From Devosia sp. Root436 (GTDB taxonomy: Bacteria; Pseudomonadota; Alphaproteobacteria; Rhizobiales; Devosiaceae): a DNA stretch of 64,000 nucleotides. The stretch is from NCBI RefSeq assembly GCF_001426345.1, contig NZ_LMEM01000011.1:62001-126000 (forward strand). Reading direction: 5' to 3'. A program made the translations under genes and the position numbers. The notes beneath the pieces were generated by a model. The model made no database searches. It had not been told where the DNA came from and worked only from the letters and a program-made list of their open reading frames with translations. Shown here piece by piece: positions 60,961-64,000 of the stretch (positions are counted from its first letter, which is position 1; every line of letters begins with the position of its first letter).

Positions 60961-62175
60961 ATGGGCCCCACAATCATTCGATCCCTCAGCAGCGGCGTAA
61001 ACCAGAGCGGCGTACGCGACTATAACGAGCGCCTGCTGCTGACGCTGCTGCAGCGCAATGGCCCCACCGCCGGGAGCGATCTGGCGCGCATGGCGAACCT
61101 GTCGCCGCAGACCGTTTCCATCATCCTGCGCGAGATGGAAGCCGAGGGCCTGCTGTCGCGCGGCACGCCGATCAAGGGCAAGGTGGGCAAGCCTTCGGTG
61201 CCGATGAGCCTGGCCGAAGGCGGCGTGCTCTCCTTCGGCTACAAGATCGGCCGGCGCAGCGCCGTTTTGCTGCTCAGCGACTTCCGCGGCACGGTGCGCC
61301 ACCAGCTGCAGCTGACCTACAAATACCCCATGCCGGCGCCGATCTTCCGCTTCCTGCAGGACGGGATGGAATCGATCCTGGCCCGCTGCACACCGGCCGA
61401 GCGGGACCGCATCTGCGGCATCGGCATCGCCACCCCGTTCGAATTGTGGAAATGGAACGAGCTGGTCGGCGCCCCCGCCGATGAATTCTCGTCCTGGAAA
61501 GATATCGATTTCCGCGCCGAACTGGCCGGTTTCACCGACCTGCCCGTGAGCGTGGTCAACGATGCCACGGCCGGCTGCCAGGCCGAACATATCTATGGAC
61601 GCGGCAAGGAATTCCGCGACTACGCCTATTTCTTCATCGGCGCCTTTATCGGCGGCGGCGTAGTGCTCAACCACTCGGTCTATCAGGGCCACCAGGGCAA
61701 TGCCGGGGCGCTGGGCTCGCTGCGCAGCTTCGGCCCGCATGGCGAAAGCCAGCAGCTCATCGATACCGCCTCGATCCACCTGCTCGAAGCGCGGCTCAGC
61801 GAATTCGGCATCGACCCCAACGAGCTCTGGGCGCAGCCGCAGGACTGGAGCCGCCTCACCCGCTTCGTCGAGCCCTGGCTGGGCCAGACGGCGCAGGAAC
61901 TGGCCAAGGCGAGCCTGTCGGTCTGCGCCGTCATCGACTTCGAAGCCATCGTCATCGACGGCGCCTTCCCCGAACCGGTCAAGCAGGCCCTGGTCGAGCG
62001 CACGCGGCGCTATTTGGTCAATCAGGATATGCGCGGTCTCGTCACCCCGCAGATCGAGGCCGGCGTGGTCGGCGGCAATGCCCGCGCTATCGGCGCCGCC
62101 ACCAGCCCTCTGTTCGAGCGCTATTTCATGAATGGCAGCCAGGCCCTGTCGGCAGCTCGCAATGCCGGGCGGTAG
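60961..62175 (+). CDS. ROK family transcriptional regulator
   Basis: 404 residues. The N-terminal winged HTH is DYNERLLLTLLQRNGPTAGSDLARMANLSPQTVSIILREMEAEGLL. The ROK sugar-kinase-like domain follows (GIGIATPFELWKWNELVG, VNDATAGCQAEHIYGRG, YAYFFIGAFIGGGVVLN). The usual zinc motif CGxxGCxE after this region is not seen; it reads GNAGALGSLRSFGP. It is divergent from the FrcBCA-like operon and is its probable repressor. Confidence 0.9.
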   Translation: MGPTIIRSLSSGVNQSGVRDYNERLLLTLLQRNGPTAGSDLARMANLSPQTVSIILREMEAEGLLSRGTPIKGKVGKPSVPMSLAEGGVLSFGYKIGRRSAVLLLSDFRGTVRHQLQLTYKYPMPAPIFRFLQDGMESILARCTPAERDRICGIGIATPFELWKWNELVGAPADEFSSWKDIDFRAELAGFTDLPVSVVNDATAGCQAEHIYGRGKEFRDYAYFFIGAFIGGGVVLNHSVYQGHQGNAGALGSLRSFGPHGESQQLIDTASIHLLEARLSEFGIDPNELWAQPQDWSRLTRFVEPWLGQTAQELAKASLSVCAVIDFEAIVIDGAFPEPVKQALVERTRRYLVNQDMRGLVTPQIEAGVVGGNARAIGAATSPLFERYFMNGSQALSAARNAGR

Positions 62176-63606
62176 CTAGTCGAAGCGCGCCATCGGGCCG
62201 CCAGCCGAATAGGGCTGCCAGCCGCAGTCGCCGCTCCGCGCATAGGCGAACAGCGCTCCGGACATCCTGGCCGCCAGCGCTTCGGCTGTCTCGTCGCCCC
62301 TGGCCAGCGGCACGCGGCTCAGGTCGCCGAAGACGAAGGGTTCGTCGGAGCCATGCGCCGCGCCCAGCCGCCCGCCTTCGAAAGCCGGGACCCAGGCAAA
62401 TTCATAGGCAAAGCCGGTGCCACCAGCCGCCGCATGGCTGGCCAGTGTCCGCAGCGCCGGCTCGCGATAAATGGCGCGGGAAAGGAAGATTTCCTCATAT
62501 TGCGTGAAGCTCAGCCCCGGTCTCTCCGCCTCCAATGCAGCAAGACTGGCCCCCGCACCGGCACCGTCGAAGCGGGCAATGGAGGCCAGCAAGGCCGCGC
62601 GGCTCGTGACCTCGGGCATCATGCCGAAGGCGTACCACATGCGCGCCTCGTCACGCGCCCAGCCGGCCACAATCCGATGATCGCGGAAGCGACCCGAAGC
62701 CAACCCGTCGAGCGGATGACGCTGCAGGCTCGCGCCATCGAGCACGATGCCGAAGGTCCGCCCGCCCGGCGCGTTGCGCTCGCCCAGATGGGTCGCCAGC
62801 ACCTGTTCCTGCACTGCCAGGATCGTGTCGATGGGCAGCGCGCGCAAAGCCGCCTCGTCGCCCGGCGGCACGCCCGCCCGTTCCAGGAAATCGGCAGTCA
62901 GCGCCGTCGCAGTCTCCGGCGCGATGATGCGGCTGGCCGGCCCGCTCATCAGCCAGACCCGGCGATAGAGGTCGGCCAGGCCATCGACGCCAAACAGGGC
63001 AGCGATGGTGAAAGACCCCGAGGACATGCCGGCCAGGGTGACATTGTCGGGGTCGCCGCCAAAGGCCGCGATATTGTCATGGACCCAGCGCAAGGCGGCG
63101 ATGAAGTCGAGCATGCCGCGATTGGCGGACGCATAATCCGGCCCGAACGCCTCACCCAGATGGAGGAAACCCAGCGCGCCGACGCGCATATTGGGGCGCA
63201 CCAGCACCACATTGCCATTGCGGGTGAAGGCCGCCTCGTTGTGGAACGAGCCATGCGCCGCGCCGCCCTGGAAGCCGCCGCCAAAGGCGTGGACGATCAC
63301 CGGCCGCCTTGCATTATCGGCGGCGGGCGTGTGGACGTTGAGATTGAGGCAGTCTTCACCGGTCTCGAAGCCATCGCCCTGTGGCGCCCAGGCCGGCGCG
63401 GAGCGAACGGCCTGCGGCGGCGCGAAGCGGTGGCGCGTCGCATCGACCAGTCCACGATTTTCGAAGCGGAGCGGCGCCTTGAAGCGCAGCGCACCCACAG
63501 GCGGCGCGGCATAGCGGATGCCGAGGAACCGATCCCCGCTCTGGTCGCGAAAGCCACGATAGACGGCCTCGCGGCTGGCAATATCGACCACGCTTGCGCC
63601 GCTCAT
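62176..63606 (-). CDS. Type-B carboxylesterase (alpha/beta hydrolase)
   Basis: 476 residues. It has FLGIRYAAPPVGALRFKAP, EDCLNLNVHTP, the oxyanion loop HAFGGGFQGG, the nucleophile elbow LAGMSSGSFT (GxSxG type, Ser in SSG) and a late catalytic His region. The start overlaps the end of the upstream oligopeptide ABC ATPase gene by 4 bases (ATGA), so it is part of that operon. It may hydrolyse an ester brought in by the transporter. No signal peptide, so cytoplasmic. Confidence 0.92.
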   Translation of the reverse strand: MSGASVVDIASREAVYRGFRDQSGDRFLGIRYAAPPVGALRFKAPLRFENRGLVDATRHRFAPPQAVRSAPAWAPQGDGFETGEDCLNLNVHTPAADNARRPVIVHAFGGGFQGGAAHGSFHNEAAFTRNGNVVLVRPNMRVGALGFLHLGEAFGPDYASANRGMLDFIAALRWVHDNIAAFGGDPDNVTLAGMSSGSFTIAALFGVDGLADLYRRVWLMSGPASRIIAPETATALTADFLERAGVPPGDEAALRALPIDTILAVQEQVLATHLGERNAPGGRTFGIVLDGASLQRHPLDGLASGRFRDHRIVAGWARDEARMWYAFGMMPEVTSRAALLASIARFDGAGAGASLAALEAERPGLSFTQYEEIFLSRAIYREPALRTLASHAAAGGTGFAYEFAWVPAFEGGRLGAAHGSDEPFVFGDLSRVPLARGDETAEALAARMSGALFAYARSGDCGWQPYSAGGPMARFD

Positions 63607-64000
63607 GCCGCAACTGCCCCATCGAGCAGATGGCAGGCGGCCTTCTGGCCGCCACCAAGATCGCGCATTACCGGTTTTTCCACGGTGCAGCGCTCGAAAG
63701 CCTGCGGACAGCGCGTACGGAAGGCGCAGCCTGACGGCACGGCATGGGCGCTGGGAATCTCGCCCTTGAGCCGTGCCCTTTGGCCACCCGCCTTGCCCGG
63801 AGCCGAGACGAGGAGGGCTTGGGTATAGGGGTGGGCCGGCGCGCCATAGATGCGGTCGCGCGGCCCCTGCTCGACGATTTCGCCGAGATACATGACGCCG
63901 ATCTCGTCGCACATGAACTGCACCACCCGCAGGTCATGCGAGATGAACAGCATGGTGGTGCCGTGGCGGTCCTGCAGGTCGCGCATCAGGTTGAGCACCT
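63603..64000 (-). CDS. Oligo/dipeptide ABC transporter ATPase, partial (N-terminus outside window)
   Basis: The C-terminal part only (about 130 residues); the frame is open at the window end. It contains the H-loop LFISHDLRVVQFMCDEIGVMYLGEIVEQG and HPYTQALL, then the cysteine-bearing C-terminal signature GCAFRTRCPQAFERC of DppF/OppF ATPases. Walker A lies beyond the edge. It should be the last ATPase of a peptide or glycoside importer whose other genes lie to the right. Confidence 0.9.
   Translation of the reverse strand, partial: VLNLMRDLQDRHGTTMLFISHDLRVVQFMCDEIGVMYLGEIVEQGPRDRIYGAPAHPYTQALLVSAPGKAGGQRARLKGEIPSAHAVPSGCAFRTRCPQAFERCTVEKPVMRDLGGGQKAACHLLDGAVAA

Overview
The window looks like chromosomal DNA of a high-GC alphaproteobacterium, most likely a Hyphomicrobiales member of the Devosia type. 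The grounds are the rpmH-rnpA-yidC-yihA-argB housekeeping order, a BigR-type sulfide regulon, rhizobial-style ABC sugar transporters with ROK and LacI regulators, and palindromic intergenic repeats. This is inference from gene content; no rRNA is present. I see no CRISPR array, integrase, transposase or prophage gene.

Layout. (1) 1-5.6 kb: an IclR-controlled catabolic island with an HpcH-type aldolase (cut by the window edge), a beta-keto acid cleavage enzyme, a bicupin-like protein, a quinone oxidoreductase and a DUF6282 amidohydrolase-like protein. Its substrate is not deducible. (2) 5.7-12.1 kb: a membrane redox locus with DUF2271 protein, a PepSY-flavodoxin-reductase fusion, ApbE and cytochrome b561, divergent from a two-component system. 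It resembles extracytoplasmic flavinylation systems. (3) 12.4-19.9 kb: a long sulfide/persulfide detoxification cluster (DUF2892, two YeeE/YedE halves, persulfide dioxygenase, DUF442, SulP, SQR, thioredoxin 2, a secreted Cys protein, an L,D-transpeptidase) divergent from bigR. (4) 20-25 kb: a ClC channel, tRNA-Arg(ACG), an orphan histidine kinase and a disulfide-oxidoreductase homologue that has lost its redox cysteines.

(5) 25.3-33.7 kb: rpmH-rnpA-yidC, then yihA and argB separated by about 4 kb holding DUF1801, a glutamine amidotransferase, msrB, and a sigma/anti-sigma/fasciclin module. (6) 33.8-48.3 kb: mixed core and accessory genes: outer membrane barrel, TetR-MFS efflux pair, ilvA, an unknown secreted protein, HAD nucleotidase, VOC protein, aldo/keto reductase, an ABC exporter bracketed by two copies of a structured repeat, acuI, and a zinc-type ArsR/CDF pair. 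(7) 48.3-64 kb: carbohydrate uptake: a CUT1 ABC transporter, a GtaA-like glutaminase-family protein, ThuA, a Gfo/Idh/MocA dehydrogenase and a LacI regulator; then a CUT2 FrcBCA-like transporter with a divergent ROK regulator; finally a type-B carboxylesterase overlapping an oligopeptide ABC ATPase that runs off the window.

Several intergenic palindromes fit the adjacent regulators (IclR, BigR, TetR, ArsR/SmtB, LacI, ROK). These were read by eye and are predictions. Start codons were chosen by Shine-Dalgarno placement and family alignment, because this GC-rich DNA gives long spurious upstream extensions.
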